From: Palsa-504 sp963744575
Lineage (GTDB): Bacteria; Actinomycetota; Actinomycetes; Streptosporangiales; Streptosporangiaceae
Reading direction: 5' to 3'
NCBI GenBank assembly: GCA_963744575.1
Contig: CAVUUF010000004.1
Location: forward strand, 62,001 to 126,000
DNA: 64,000 nt
Made by a program: the position numbers and the translations under genes. The notes under the pieces were generated by a model. That model was not told the DNA's origin, ran no database searches, and worked only from the letters and a program-made list of their open reading frames with translations. Positions 19,753-29,813 of the stretch are shown here, in pieces; the first letter of the stretch is position 1, and the number at the start of each line of letters is the position of its first letter.

Positions 19753-20874
19753 ATGAGCAGTCTCGTGATCCCGGCGCAGCTCAGGCCCAAGGACGGCAGG
19801 TTCGGCAGCGGCCCGGCCAAGATCCGCCCCGAGCAGCTGGCCGCGCTCGCGGACTCGGGAGCCACTTACCTCGGCACGTCGCACCGCCAGCCGCCGGTCA
19901 GGTCGCTGGTGCGGCGGGTCCGCGGCGGCCTGGCCGAGCTGTTCGGGCTGCCCGCCGACTACACGGTCGCGCTCGGCAACGGCGGCACCAGCGCGTTCTG
20001 GGAGATGGCCATGTTCGGGCTGATCCGCGGGCACTCCCAGCACCTGAGCTTCGGCGAGTTCTCGGCCCGGTTCGCGGCGCTGGCCGGCCGCGCGCCGTGG
20101 CTATCCGAACCGACCGTGGTGGAGTCCGCCCCCGGTACCCACCCGGCGCCCCGCCCCGATCCGCGGGCGGACGCCTACGCGCTGACCCACAACGAGACCT
20201 CGACCGGGGTGGCGATGCCGGTGCGCCGCGTACCCGGCGCCCATCCCGGGTCGCTGGTCCTGGTCGACGCGACCAGCGCGGCGGGCGGCCTGCCGGTCCG
20301 GGCGGAAGAGTTCGACGTATATTACTTCGCCCCGCAGAAGGGCCTCGGCTCGGACGGCGGCCTGTGGATCGCCCTGATGTCCCCGGCCGCGGTGGAGCGG
20401 GTGCACGAGATCGCCGCGAGCGGGCGGTACATACCCGACTTCCTCTCGCTGCGGATCGCCCTGGAGAACTCGGCCAAGGACCAGACCTATAACACCCCCG
20501 CGGTGGCGACCCTGTTCCTGCTGGCCGAACAGATCGAATGGATGCTCGACCGTGGCGGACTGCCCTGGACCACGGCCCGGACGGCGCGATCGGCTGCCAT
20601 ACTGTATACATGGGCGGAGAAGGCGGCCTTCGCGGATCCGTTCGTCGCCGATCCCGGGCAGCGTTCGCAGGTCGTCGGCACCATCGACATCACGGGCGGG
20701 CTGTCCGCTGACGACATGGCGGCGGCCCTGCGGGCGAACGGCATCGTCGACACGGAGGCCTACCGGAAACTGGGCCGCAACCAGTTGCGCATCGGCATGT
20801 TCCCCGCGGTCGACCCGGCGGACACCGAAGCGCTGACCGCCTGCCTCGACTACCTGGCCGAACGTCTGGCCTGA
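19753..20874 (+). CDS. serC: Phosphoserine aminotransferase
   Basis: Transaminates 3-phosphohydroxypyruvate with glutamate in serine synthesis. The 373-residue protein is of the short actinobacterial type. It starts with KDGRFGSGPAKIRPEQ and has LGTSHRQPPVRSLV, ALGNGGTSAFWEM, DATSAAGGLPV and the PLP lysine in YFAPQKGLGSDGG. Dimer and phosphate contacts lie in FLSLRIALENSAKDQTYNTP. ATG start. Linked to the upstream citrate synthase gene only by position. Confidence 0.94.
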   Translation: MSSLVIPAQLRPKDGRFGSGPAKIRPEQLAALADSGATYLGTSHRQPPVRSLVRRVRGGLAELFGLPADYTVALGNGGTSAFWEMAMFGLIRGHSQHLSFGEFSARFAALAGRAPWLSEPTVVESAPGTHPAPRPDPRADAYALTHNETSTGVAMPVRRVPGAHPGSLVLVDATSAAGGLPVRAEEFDVYYFAPQKGLGSDGGLWIALMSPAAVERVHEIAASGRYIPDFLSLRIALENSAKDQTYNTPAVATLFLLAEQIEWMLDRGGLPWTTARTARSAAILYTWAEKAAFADPFVADPGQRSQVVGTIDITGGLSADDMAAALRANGIVDTEAYRKLGRNQLRIGMFPAVDPADTEALTACLDYLAERLA

Positions 20875-20884
20875 CCGGAAGCGG

Positions 20885-20959
20885 CTAGCGGATGATCGAC
20901 CCGACCAGCACGGTCAGCACGAGCAGCACCAGAACGGCCGGAAGCAGCCATCGGGGCAT
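20885..20959 (-). CDS. Very small single-helix membrane peptide
   Basis: Twenty-four codons giving MPRWLLPAVLVLLVLTVLV plus GSIIR, essentially one transmembrane helix with a positive N-terminus. The stop sits 10 bp from the serC stop, tail to tail. An in-frame GTG three codons upstream is an alternative start. Tiny hydrophobic proteins of this kind are often missed. No function can be assigned, and coding status rests only on composition. Confidence 0.35.
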   Translation of the reverse strand: MPRWLLPAVLVLLVLTVLVGSIIR

Positions 20960-21137
20960 CCGGTTCACGAGGACAGCCTGCAAACGTGCGGACGGCACGA
21001 GATCCGAGGGAGAAGGGTTGGGCCATGGTGACAACGCCCGTCGGTCAGGCATGCTGAGCGGGTCCCCGGGTTTAGACCCCAAGACGCAGGAGGGGACCAA
21101 CCGCCCGGCTGGATCGACCGCCGCTCCAGGGGACGTC

Positions 21138-21716
21138 ATGCGGCTATTCGTGGCCATCGCGCCGCCCTCGGCGGTGCTCGACGAACTCGACGCCCTGGTG
21201 GAGCCGCTCCGCGCGAGCCGGCTCGACCTGCGCTGGACCAACCGGGAAGCCTGGCACCTGACCCTGGCCTTTCTCGGCCAGGTCAACGAGGCCGCCGTGG
21301 CCCGGCTGCTGCCGCGCCTGGAGCGGGCCGCCCGCCGGCACCACCAGGTCCGGCTGGCGTTCGCCGGGGCGGGTGCCTTCCCGTCGCCGAGGCGGGCGAA
21401 CGTGCTGTGGAGCGGCCTGTCCGGTGACCGCAGGGCGCTGGCCCGGCTGGCCGAATCGGTCGCCGCGGGCGCCAGCCGCGCCGGCGCGCCGCCGCCCGAC
21501 CGGGGGCGCCGCTTCCAGCCGCACCTGACCCTGGCCCGGTGCCGGATGCCCGCCGACATCACCGGTCTCGTCACCCGGCTCGGCGACTACCAGGGGCAGC
21601 CGTGGACCGCGGACCGCGTGCACCTGGTGCGCAGCCGCCTGGGCGCGACCGAGCACCCCAGGTACACCTCGCTCGCCAGCTGGCCGCTGCGGCCCCCGCC
21701 TGTCCCGCTTGACTGA
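21138..21716 (+). CDS. thpR: RNA 2',3'-cyclic phosphodiesterase
   Basis: Member of the 2H phosphoesterase family (formerly 2'-5' RNA ligase), 192 residues. It begins MRLFVAIAPPS, with the two HxTx motifs HLTLAF (about residue 40) and HLTLAR (about residue 136), each adding one catalytic histidine and threonine. It opens 2',3'-cyclic phosphates on RNA ends. The ATG at 21138 was chosen because the fold starts at the next residue; the frame is open further upstream without homology. Confidence 0.88.
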   Translation: MRLFVAIAPPSAVLDELDALVEPLRASRLDLRWTNREAWHLTLAFLGQVNEAAVARLLPRLERAARRHHQVRLAFAGAGAFPSPRRANVLWSGLSGDRRALARLAESVAAGASRAGAPPPDRGRRFQPHLTLARCRMPADITGLVTRLGDYQGQPWTADRVHLVRSRLGATEHPRYTSLASWPLRPPPVPLD

Positions 21717-21798
21717 GACGAGGCAGCGCGGGCTGACCGCGCTGGCTGAGGCAGCGCGGGCGGCCCGCGTCCCGGCCCGCTGAACACGGCCTGCCGCG

Positions 21799-22257
21799 TC
21801 AAGACGACTGGCTGAGCTTCTCCAGGATCGGCACCGCGGCCCGGAGCGTGGCGCGCTCCTCGGCGGTCAGCTCCGCCAGCCGCCGGGCCAGCCACGCGTC
21901 CTTCCGCCGCCGGACCCGCTGGACGAGAGCGCGTCCCTCCTCGGTGACGGTGAGGACGACCTGGCGCCGGTCCGTCGGGTGCGCCGAGCGGAGCACCAGG
22001 TGCCGCTCCTCGAGCACGGCGATGACGCGGGTCATGGACGGGGGCTGCACCTTCTCGTGCTCGGCCAGCTCGCCCGGGGTCATCGCCTGGTGCACCTCCA
22101 GGGCCGAGAGCGCGGCCAGCTGCGTTTCGGACAGCACCGCCTCGGTCATGCCGGACGCGGCGCGCTGCGCCCGCAGCCGCCGGGCCAGCCTGCTCACGGA
22201 GATCCGGAGGGCGGTGGACAGCCCGGCATCAGTCCTGGTCCGCGTAGCTGTCATCAT
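21799..22257 (-). CDS. MarR-family transcriptional regulator
   Basis: A 152-residue winged-helix regulator with LSETQLAALSALEVHQAMTP, LAEHEKVQPPSMTRVIAVLE (recognition helix) and the wing RSAHPTDRRQVVLTVTEEG. MarR proteins usually repress exporters or stress genes and release DNA on binding small phenolic ligands. Tandem ATG codons at 22257 and 22254 both fit; the frame upstream has no homology. It is divergent from the DUF2530 gene and may control that MarR/DUF2530/DUF3027/MFS block, which appears together in many actinomycetes. Confidence 0.88.
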   Translation of the reverse strand: MMTATRTRTDAGLSTALRISVSRLARRLRAQRAASGMTEAVLSETQLAALSALEVHQAMTPGELAEHEKVQPPSMTRVIAVLEERHLVLRSAHPTDRRQVVLTVTEEGRALVQRVRRRKDAWLARRLAELTAEERATLRAAVPILEKLSQSS

Positions 22258-22373
22258 GGCTAACCTTCGTCGGCCGACCTGGGGCGCAGACTTAAGTACA
22301 TCACGCTCGCGAGGCCGGTGCAGCCCATGGCGACCGAACAAGCCGGACCTCGTAGCCTGGAGGGGTGGACGGG

Positions 22374-22757
22374 ATGAAGCTGACCGGCGAGCGGGCCGGG
22401 CGCCCCCCGCCGCCGCCTCCGCTCGAGGCGGACGACCAGGTGGTGATCCGGGTCGGCATGGCGGGGTGGGCCATCGCGCTGGTGGTGCTGCTCATCGTCC
22501 GCGACAGCCTGCCGGCCGGCCAGCGCTGGTGGATCTGGACCTGCGCCTGCGGCCTGGCGATGGGGCTCTTCGCGTCCTGGTACGTGCCGAGGCTGAAGCG
22601 CGGCCGGGAGCGGGCCGCGGCCGGGCGGGCGGGGCCGAACCGGGACCAGGAGGCGAACCGGGACCAGGCGGCGAACCAGGCTCAGTCGGCCCCGCGGGAC
22701 AACGGCTCGAACACGGTTTCCTCGACCGACACCCCGGGCAGCTCGACGAGATCGTAG
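22374..22757 (+). CDS. DUF2530 membrane protein
   Basis: A 127-residue protein. PPPPPPLEADDQVVIRVGMA precedes two hydrophobic helices (WAIALVVLLIV and WWIWTCACGLAMGLFASWYV), the pattern of DUF2530, followed by a hydrophilic Asn/Gln/Arg-rich tail. Function unknown. The ATG is 10 bases after GGAGGGG; a GTG three codons earlier is too close to it. The last 76 bp overlap the 3' end of the DUF3027 gene on the other strand, so the tail is probably poorly conserved. Confidence 0.8.
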   Translation: MKLTGERAGRPPPPPPLEADDQVVIRVGMAGWAIALVVLLIVRDSLPAGQRWWIWTCACGLAMGLFASWYVPRLKRGRERAAAGRAGPNRDQEANRDQAANQAQSAPRDNGSNTVSSTDTPGSSTRS

Positions 22758-23545
22758 CCGAACTCGTCGATGACCGGAGCCACCGTGCGCCTGGCCTCCG
22801 TAGTGGCCATGGCCTCAGAATGGGCCCCGCAGCCGTGGTCGGCCGAAACGACCCGTCCGTCGTCCGGTGCGTACGCGTTCGCGCAGGCGCCGAACAACCG
22901 GCCGAGCTCCCCGCTGAGCGGGACGAAGAAGCCGCAGCTGACGCAGTGGGCGGGCGCCGCGTGCGCGAGCGGCGACCGCGGGCCGTGCTCGCTGTCGTAC
23001 CAGCGCTCGGACGCGGTTTCCCGGCCGGCGGCCGACAGCACGCGCGAACGCCCCGGCGCGGGCAGCTCGGCCGGCTCCGCCGGGCCGCCGTCTGTGCCGT
23101 CGTCGGGATCGTCGTCGAACCAGTCCGTGACGGCGTCATCGCCCTCGAGCGTGACCAGCGGCACCAGCCGCTCGTCGCCCGGCGGCGCGGGCAGCAGGTC
23201 GCCGACGCCGAGGTCGCCCGGCCGCAGCCGGTCCTGCCACGGCACCCAGTCCGGCGCGAGCAGCGCCTTCGGCCCGGGCAGCAGCACCGTCTCGCTCACG
23301 GTCACCGCCTTGGACCTGGGCGCCCGGACCACCGTCACCGCCCAGCGCCAGCCGGCGTAGGCTGGGTCCGCGCAGTCGAACAGGTGGGTGACGATGCGCT
23401 CGCCTTCCGCCTGCAGGCTGAGGTGGTCGCCGACCTGGGCCGCGCCCACGACGGCGACGGCGGCGTCCCGCGCGGGGCCGACGGCCTCCGCGCAGGCCTG
23501 ATCCGGCTCTTTGGTTCGGGTGCGGGTGGGACTCACGGCTACCAA
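22682..23545 (-). CDS. DUF3027 protein with cysteine-rich motif
   Basis: A 287-residue protein matching the actinobacterial DUF3027 pattern: ACAEAVGPARDAAV, GDHLSLQAEGERIVTHLFDC, GYAGWRWAVTV-like block, WVPWQDRLRPGDLGVGDLLP, and a C-terminal CVSCGFFVPL, FGACANAYAPDDGRVV and HGCGAHSEA, which may bind a metal. Function unknown. The cold-shock gene, MFS gene and this gene are close neighbours in many actinomycetes, which suggests a shared but undefined role. GTG or ATG start at 23545. The gene ends inside the tail of the DUF2530 gene. Confidence 0.82.
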   Translation of the reverse strand: MVAVSPTRTRTKEPDQACAEAVGPARDAAVAVVGAAQVGDHLSLQAEGERIVTHLFDCADPAYAGWRWAVTVVRAPRSKAVTVSETVLLPGPKALLAPDWVPWQDRLRPGDLGVGDLLPAPPGDERLVPLVTLEGDDAVTDWFDDDPDDGTDGGPAEPAELPAPGRSRVLSAAGRETASERWYDSEHGPRSPLAHAAPAHCVSCGFFVPLSGELGRLFGACANAYAPDDGRVVSADHGCGAHSEAMATTEARRTVAPVIDEFGYDLVELPGVSVEETVFEPLSRGAD

Positions 23546-23638
23546 TCTCGCTTATCACGCACAATGCATGTGCGGCTACCCGCCGTACAAGGCGACGGCT
23601 GGGTCGCCGCACTGGCCGTGACCAAGAATACTGGTTAC

Positions 23639-25207
23639 ATGCGGCTGTCCGAGGCGATGCGGCGAACCGGGAGCGCGGCCCGCGCCACCGGCGGCGCGGT
23701 CCGGTCCGGCGCGCGGGCCGGAGCCAGCGCCGGCCGCCGGACCGGCGGCATCGTACACCACGTGACCGGCGCGTCCGGAGCCGGCCGTACCGGCCTGTCC
23801 ACGCTCATCGAACTGACCGCGGCCGGCGGCGCCGGCGACGCGTTCGTCGCCGTGTCGCTGGCCGGAACGATCTTCTTCAGCACGTCGCTGGACCAGGCGC
23901 GCGGCCGGGTGGTGCTCTTCCTGCTGGTGACGATGGCGCCGTTTGCGGTTCTCGCGCCGTTCATCGGGCCGGCCCTGGACCGCATGCAGCAGGGCCGGCG
24001 CTACCTGCTGGCCGGCACCCTGCTGGCCCGCGGCCTGCTCTGCTGGGGAATGTCGGCCGCCATCAACAACCCGGTGACGCTGCTGCCCGCGGCGTTCGGC
24101 ATCCTGGTGCTGCAGAAGTCGTACGGCGTGGTGCGCGCGTCGGTCACGCCGCGCCTGCTGCCCGCGGAGATCACCCTGGTGACCGCGAACGCACGGTCCC
24201 AGCTCATCACGCTGACCGCCTCCCTGCTCGGCGGGGCGCTGGCGGCCGGGATCCAGGTCGCGGCCGGGGCCGCCTGGGTGCTCCGGGCGGGCACGCTGAT
24301 CTACCTCGCCGCGATGATCCTCGCGCTGCGGCTCCCGGACCAGGTGGACGTGCCGCCGGCGCCGGCCGCGACACCGCCGGCGGCCGCACCCCCGCCGCCC
24401 GGTTATATCCCGAACGGGCGGGGTCGCTCGCCTCGCCAACCCGGTTCCGATACCTGGGCGGACGATCCCCGGCGGGACGGCCGCACCCGGCCGTACGAGC
24501 CCGCCGCCCTGCCGCCAGGCGCCTCGACTGCGCCGGCCGGCACCGCCGGAAACGGCAAGGCCCGGGGGCGGCGGGGCCTGGCCAACGTGGGCCCGGTGGT
24601 GAGCGAGGCGATGCAGGGCAACGCGGTGCTCCGCGCGTTCTCCGGCTACATGGTCTTCTTCCTGGCGTTCTACCTGCGCAGCGAGGCCTTCAGCAGCAGT
24701 TCGCACAACCACAACCTCGCGCTGGGCGCCCTGGTGGCCGCGGCGGCGGTCGGCGGGCTGGCCGCGATGGCGATCGGGTCCCTGATCCGCGCCCGGGCCC
24801 CGGTGCTCATCCTGTTCGCCATGCTCACCCTGGCTCCGATCGTGACCGCCGTCTGCGCCTGGTTCTTCAGCCTGGCCGCGGCCATCACGGTGGCGTGCAC
24901 CGCAGCGCTGGCGGCCGGCCTGGCCAAGCTGTCCCTCGACTCCACGGTGCAACGCGAGATCGGCGAGGAGATCCGGTCGTCGGCGTTCGCGGTCTCCGAG
25001 ACGCTGAACCAGGTGGCGAACGTCGCGGGCAGCCTGGCCGGCGTGCTGGTCTCGATACTGGACAATGGCCAGGCCGGCCTGGCCATCGCCGCCGCCGGCC
25101 TGACCGCGGCGCTGATCATCCTGGTCGGCCGGCGCCGGCGGCGCGTCCTGGCCCGGCGCGAGGAAACCGTGCCGGTCCGGCCCCGGCCGCATCCGCATCC
25201 GCGCTAG
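23639..25207 (+). CDS. MFS-like transporter with long cytoplasmic loop
   Basis: A 522-residue multi-helix membrane protein. A Gly/Ala/Arg-rich N-terminus leads into LIELTAAGGAGDAFVAVSLA, then hydrophobic segments such as VVLFLLVTMAPFAVLAPFIG (MFS helix with the G..G..LD loop). A Pro-rich hydrophilic loop of about 100 residues (roughly 235-325) is followed by the second helix bundle. ATG at 23639 chosen; a GTG seven codons earlier is possible. It is divergent from DUF3027 and convergent with a cold-shock gene, the conserved actinobacterial arrangement. Substrate unknown. Confidence 0.8.
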   Translation: MRLSEAMRRTGSAARATGGAVRSGARAGASAGRRTGGIVHHVTGASGAGRTGLSTLIELTAAGGAGDAFVAVSLAGTIFFSTSLDQARGRVVLFLLVTMAPFAVLAPFIGPALDRMQQGRRYLLAGTLLARGLLCWGMSAAINNPVTLLPAAFGILVLQKSYGVVRASVTPRLLPAEITLVTANARSQLITLTASLLGGALAAGIQVAAGAAWVLRAGTLIYLAAMILALRLPDQVDVPPAPAATPPAAAPPPPGYIPNGRGRSPRQPGSDTWADDPRRDGRTRPYEPAALPPGASTAPAGTAGNGKARGRRGLANVGPVVSEAMQGNAVLRAFSGYMVFFLAFYLRSEAFSSSSHNHNLALGALVAAAAVGGLAAMAIGSLIRARAPVLILFAMLTLAPIVTAVCAWFFSLAAAITVACTAALAAGLAKLSLDSTVQREIGEEIRSSAFAVSETLNQVANVAGSLAGVLVSILDNGQAGLAIAAAGLTAALIILVGRRRRRVLARREETVPVRPRPHPHPR

Positions 25208-25227
25208 CGGGTCACGCCGGTGCCGCC

Positions 25228-25620
25228 TCAGGGCTCGATGTTGTCGGCGACGGCGCGAAGCATGGCGGCGATCCGCTTCGCGTGGTTACTGTCCGGGTGC
25301 TTGTTCCTGCGGTAGGTCGTCGACACGTCGTCGAGGTACTTGATCAGGTCCTCGACCATCACGATCATCTCGTCCGGCTTCTTGCGGGCCTGCGCCTGCT
25401 TGGCCGCGACGCTCGGCGGGGGCTCCAGGAGCCGCACCTTGAGCGCCTGCGTCCCGCGGCGTCCCTCGGCGATGTCGAACTCCACCCGCTGCCCCTTCAG
25501 CAGCGCGGTCGTCCCGGGAGGGAGCGCCGAAGCATGCACGTAGACCTCGCCGCCGTCATCGCGCGCGAGGAAACCGAACTTCTTGTCGGCGTCGTAGAAC
25601 TTGACCTTGCCGGTAGGCAC
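25228..25620 (-). CDS. Cold-shock domain protein with C-terminal extension
   Basis: A 130-residue protein. An N-terminal cold-shock domain carries PTGKVKFYDADKKFGFLARD (RNP1-like) and VYVHASALPPG (RNP2-like). An actinobacteria-specific tail of about 60 residues (PSVAAKQAQARKKPDEMIVM, then helices) follows. It binds single-stranded nucleic acid. The GTG at 25620 has GAGG about 9 bases upstream; a GTG two codons earlier is too near it. Next to the MFS and DUF3027 genes, as in relatives. Confidence 0.85.
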   Translation of the reverse strand: MPTGKVKFYDADKKFGFLARDDGGEVYVHASALPPGTTALLKGQRVEFDIAEGRRGTQALKVRLLEPPPSVAAKQAQARKKPDEMIVMVEDLIKYLDDVSTTYRRNKHPDSNHAKRIAAMLRAVADNIEP

Positions 25621-25746
25621 GCTCACTGACCTCACGTCGAAGAGAACTAACAACAACCAGCGATCAGGCGACCGGCAGGATGCTATGGGCATTTCTAAGG
25701 CTATCGGTCCGGGCCGCCGGATCGCAGCTTCGTTATGGCCGGAAAG

Positions 25747-25781
25747 CCAGACGGCCCGGGGCCAGGCCCCGGGCCGTCTGG
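25747..25781 (-). terminator. GC hairpin terminator after groEL
   Basis: Two 16-17-base arms (CCAGACGGCCCGGGGCC and its complement) pair perfectly around a 1-3-base loop, 18 bp after the groEL stop. There is no T-run, which is normal for actinomycete terminators. Confidence 0.75.
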
Positions 25782-25799
25782 GTGACGCGACTCCCCGGA

Positions 25800-27425
<1,626 letters not shown>

Positions 27426-27543
27426 AGGCTCCAGTCCTCCGTGGCGTACGCGCGGATCGAGCCGACGCCCGCGACGGACGGCATCCCGCGCGACAGTCCC
27501 TTCCTGCCGCGGGAGGGTGCCTCATCGCCCGATCCCGCCATCA

Positions 27544-27574
27544 TGCTGGCACTCGCATATGGAGAGTGCCAGCA
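27544..27574. promoter_or_regulatory. CIRCE-type operator, proximal copy
   Basis: TGCTGGCACTC, nine bases, then GAGTGCCAGCA: 11-bp arms with no mismatch and the exact 9-base CIRCE spacing. It lies about 120 bp before the groEL start. The inner GGCACTC/GAGTGCC core fits HrcA, although the outer bases differ from the TTAGCACTC consensus. Confidence 0.85.
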
Positions 27575-27580
27575 CCATGT

Positions 27581-27607
27581 TTAGCACTCTCCTAGTGAGA
27601 GTGCAAA
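27581..27607. promoter_or_regulatory. CIRCE operator, distal copy
   Basis: TTAGCACTC, nine bases, GAGTGCAAA: consensus left arm and one mismatch in the right arm (A for T). It lies six bases beyond the first copy, so two HrcA dimers could bind side by side. Confidence 0.9.
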
Positions 27608-27737
27608 CGCCCGGCCGCCTGGGCCCGCGGCTGGCGCCTGGCGCGGTCCCCGCCGCATCATCGGGTGTCAGAACCCGCGGGAAACGGGGAGGAACCGGAC
27701 ACGCCGATACGGACCTCGCGAGCCGGGAGAATCAGAT

Positions 27738-27763
27738 CGGCCCGGCCCCGGGGGGCCGGGCCG
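27738..27763 (-). terminator. GC hairpin terminator after cspA-like gene
   Basis: CGGCCCGGCCCC pairs with GGGGCCGGGCCG around a minimal loop, about 57 bp after the cold-shock gene stop. It separates that gene from the groEL control region. Confidence 0.65.
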
Positions 27764-27819
27764 GCCAGCAGAACCCGGCAGATCTGCGGTCCCGCGCGAA
27801 CCCGGGACCACGGGCGGAC

Positions 27820-28023
27820 TTAAGAGACCACGACCACCTTGTCGGCCTGCGCGCCGCGGTCGCTCTGCGTGATCTCGAACTCGACCCGCTGGCCCTCTTC
27901 GAGGGTGCGGTATCCGTCCGACTGGATCGCCGAGAAGTGGACGAACACGTCCTTGCCACCGTCGACGGCAATAAAGCCGTATCCCTTGTCCGGGTTGAAC
28001 CACTTGACGGTGCCCTGAGCCAT
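27820..28023 (-). CDS. cspA: CspA-family cold-shock protein
   Basis: A 67-residue single-domain RNA chaperone: AQGTVKWFNPDKGYGFIAVD (RNP1) and DVFVHFSAIQSDGYRTLEEG (RNP2), ending in ADKVVVVS. It melts RNA structure and binds single-stranded nucleic acid. The ATG is the family start. The 178-bp gap upstream could hold a long 5' leader, as is usual for cold-shock genes. Confidence 0.93.
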   Translation of the reverse strand: MAQGTVKWFNPDKGYGFIAVDGGKDVFVHFSAIQSDGYRTLEEGQRVEFEITQSDRGAQADKVVVVS

Positions 28024-28201
28024 TCCAAACAACTCCCTAACTGCGCTCGGGCTTCGAGCCCCGCCCCTTGCAACCGCGGAACTCGTCGATCGCGAACCGG
28101 TGAGAACGGCTGAGCGCACCCGCGCGTACCCCGTCCGTCCGACGGCGACCGGAATTGACCTTACCTCGTACTGGGAGTGCACGTCGCCAGTTACCCCGCA
28201 A

Positions 28202-28513
28202 TCACGTCATCTGGCCTACATTCCCTTCCGTCCCGGGCGCCCCGCCAGCCACGGCGGGAATCACGGAAACCCGCTCGCCCGCCGGCACCCGGGTGTCGAG
28301 TCCCTGCGTGAAGCGCACGTCCTCGTCGCCCACGTAGACGTTGACGAACCGGCGCAGCTTGCCGCCGTCGTCGATGATCCGGCCGCCCAGGCCCGGGTAG
28401 GCGGCGTCCAGCCCGGCGATGACCTCGCGGAGGGTCCCCTCGGACGCGGTCACCTCCGCCGCGCCGCCGGTATAGGACCGCAGGATGGTGGGAATGCGCA
28501 CCCGCACTGTCAC
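28202..28513 (-). CDS. CysO-like sulfur-carrier protein (MoaD/ThiS family)
   Basis: A 103-residue ubiquitin-fold carrier. It begins TVRVRIPTILRSYTGGAAEV and has DDGGKLRRFVNVYVGDEDVR and VSVIPAVAGG. In mycobacteria CysO accepts sulfide as a C-terminal thiocarboxylate on Gly-Gly and gives it to O-phosphoserine via CysM. Here 13 more residues (APGTEGNVGQMT and neighbours) follow GG, so a protease would have to expose it, or the stop has been lost. GTG start. It sits 31 bp behind thrC, a common actinobacterial pairing. Confidence 0.85.
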   Translation of the reverse strand: MTVRVRIPTILRSYTGGAAEVTASEGTLREVIAGLDAAYPGLGGRIIDDGGKLRRFVNVYVGDEDVRFTQGLDTRVPAGERVSVIPAVAGGAPGTEGNVGQMT

Positions 28514-28544
28514 GACATTGCCTCTCTGCCCGGCCCGGTTCCGC

Positions 28545-29813
28545 TCAGGCCGATTCCGGATAACGCTCGGTGAAAGCCTCGACGGTCGCCTTGATCGGGG
28601 CCGGCACGTCCACGGCCGCCAGGACCGCGTCGAGGGTCTTCAGCCCGTCACCCGAGTTGATGATCACGGTCTCGGCCTCCGGGTCCAGCTGGCCGCCGGA
28701 GATCAGGTTGCGCAGCACGCCCAGGGTGACGCCGCCCGCGGTCTCGCCGAAGATGCCCTCGGTGGCGGCGAGCAGCCGGATGCCGTCGACGATCTCGTCG
28801 TCGCTCACGTCGGCGATCGCCCCGCCGGTGCGCCGCACCACGTCCAGCACGTAGGGCCCGTCGGCCGGGTTGCCGATGGCCAGCGACTTGGCGATGGTGG
28901 ACGGCCGGACCGGGCGCACCACGTCGTGACCGGCGGCGAAGGCGGCCGACACCGGCGCGCACCCGCTCGCCTGCGCGCCGAACACCCGCCACGGCGTCTC
29001 GGGCACCAGGCCGAGCGAGGTCAGCTCGGCGAAGCCCTTGTCCACCTTGACCAGCTGCGCGCCCGAGGCGATCGGCACCACCACCTGCTCGGGCAGCCGC
29101 CAGCCGAGCTGCTCGGCGATCTCGAAGCCGAGCGTCTTGGACCCCTCGGCGTAGTAGGGCCGCACGTTGACGTTGACGAAGGCCCAGTCCGGGTGCTCGC
29201 CCGCGAGCTCAGAGGCCAGCCGGTTCACGTCGTCGTAGGTACCGTCCACGGTGATGAACGTGCCGCCGTAGACCGAGGTGGTGATGATCTTCTGCTGCTC
29301 CAGGTCGGCGGGAACCATGACCACGGAGCGGACGCCGGCCCGGGCGGCCGCGGCGGCCACCGCGTTGGCCAGGTTGCCGGTGGACGGGCAGGCGAGCACC
29401 TTGAAGCCCATCTCGGTGGCGGCGGCCAGGGCCACCGCCACCACCCGGTCCTTGAACGAGTGCGTCGGGTTGCCCCGGTCGTCCTTGATCCACAGGCGGC
29501 GCATGCCCAGCGCGTGGGCCAGGCTGTCGGCGCGGATCAGCCTGGTGTAGCCGGGCTCGGTGGTGGGCCGTCCGGCGATGTCGGGCGGGACCGGGAGCAA
29601 CGGCGCGTACCGCCACATGTTCGGCGGGCCCGCCTGGATGTCCTCCCGGGTCAGGCTCGGGTAGTCGTAGCGGACCTCCAGCGGCCCGAAACACTCCTCG
29701 CAGGCGTAGTGCGGGCCGAGCGGGTACACCTGGCCGCATTCGCGGCAGGACAGCCCGGTGGCGTAGCCGAACCCGGAAGCTGCGGAAGACGTGCGTGTCG
29801 TTGCTGTGGTCAC
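28545..29813 (-). CDS. thrC: Threonine synthase
   Basis: PLP enzyme converting O-phosphohomoserine to threonine. The 422-residue protein has a zinc-ribbon-like N-terminus (LSCRECGQVY, YACEECFGPLE), then DDRGNPTHSFKDRVV with the PLP lysine, PSTGNLANAVAA and a phosphate-binding SGAQLVK. The GTG at 29813 has AAAGGAAG nine bases upstream; the open frame beyond is unconserved. Followed by the CysO-like gene. Confidence 0.94.
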   Translation of the reverse strand: MTTATTRTSSAASGFGYATGLSCRECGQVYPLGPHYACEECFGPLEVRYDYPSLTREDIQAGPPNMWRYAPLLPVPPDIAGRPTTEPGYTRLIRADSLAHALGMRRLWIKDDRGNPTHSFKDRVVAVALAAATEMGFKVLACPSTGNLANAVAAAAARAGVRSVVMVPADLEQQKIITTSVYGGTFITVDGTYDDVNRLASELAGEHPDWAFVNVNVRPYYAEGSKTLGFEIAEQLGWRLPEQVVVPIASGAQLVKVDKGFAELTSLGLVPETPWRVFGAQASGCAPVSAAFAAGHDVVRPVRPSTIAKSLAIGNPADGPYVLDVVRRTGGAIADVSDDEIVDGIRLLAATEGIFGETAGGVTLGVLRNLISGGQLDPEAETVIINSGDGLKTLDAVLAAVDVPAPIKATVEAFTERYPESA

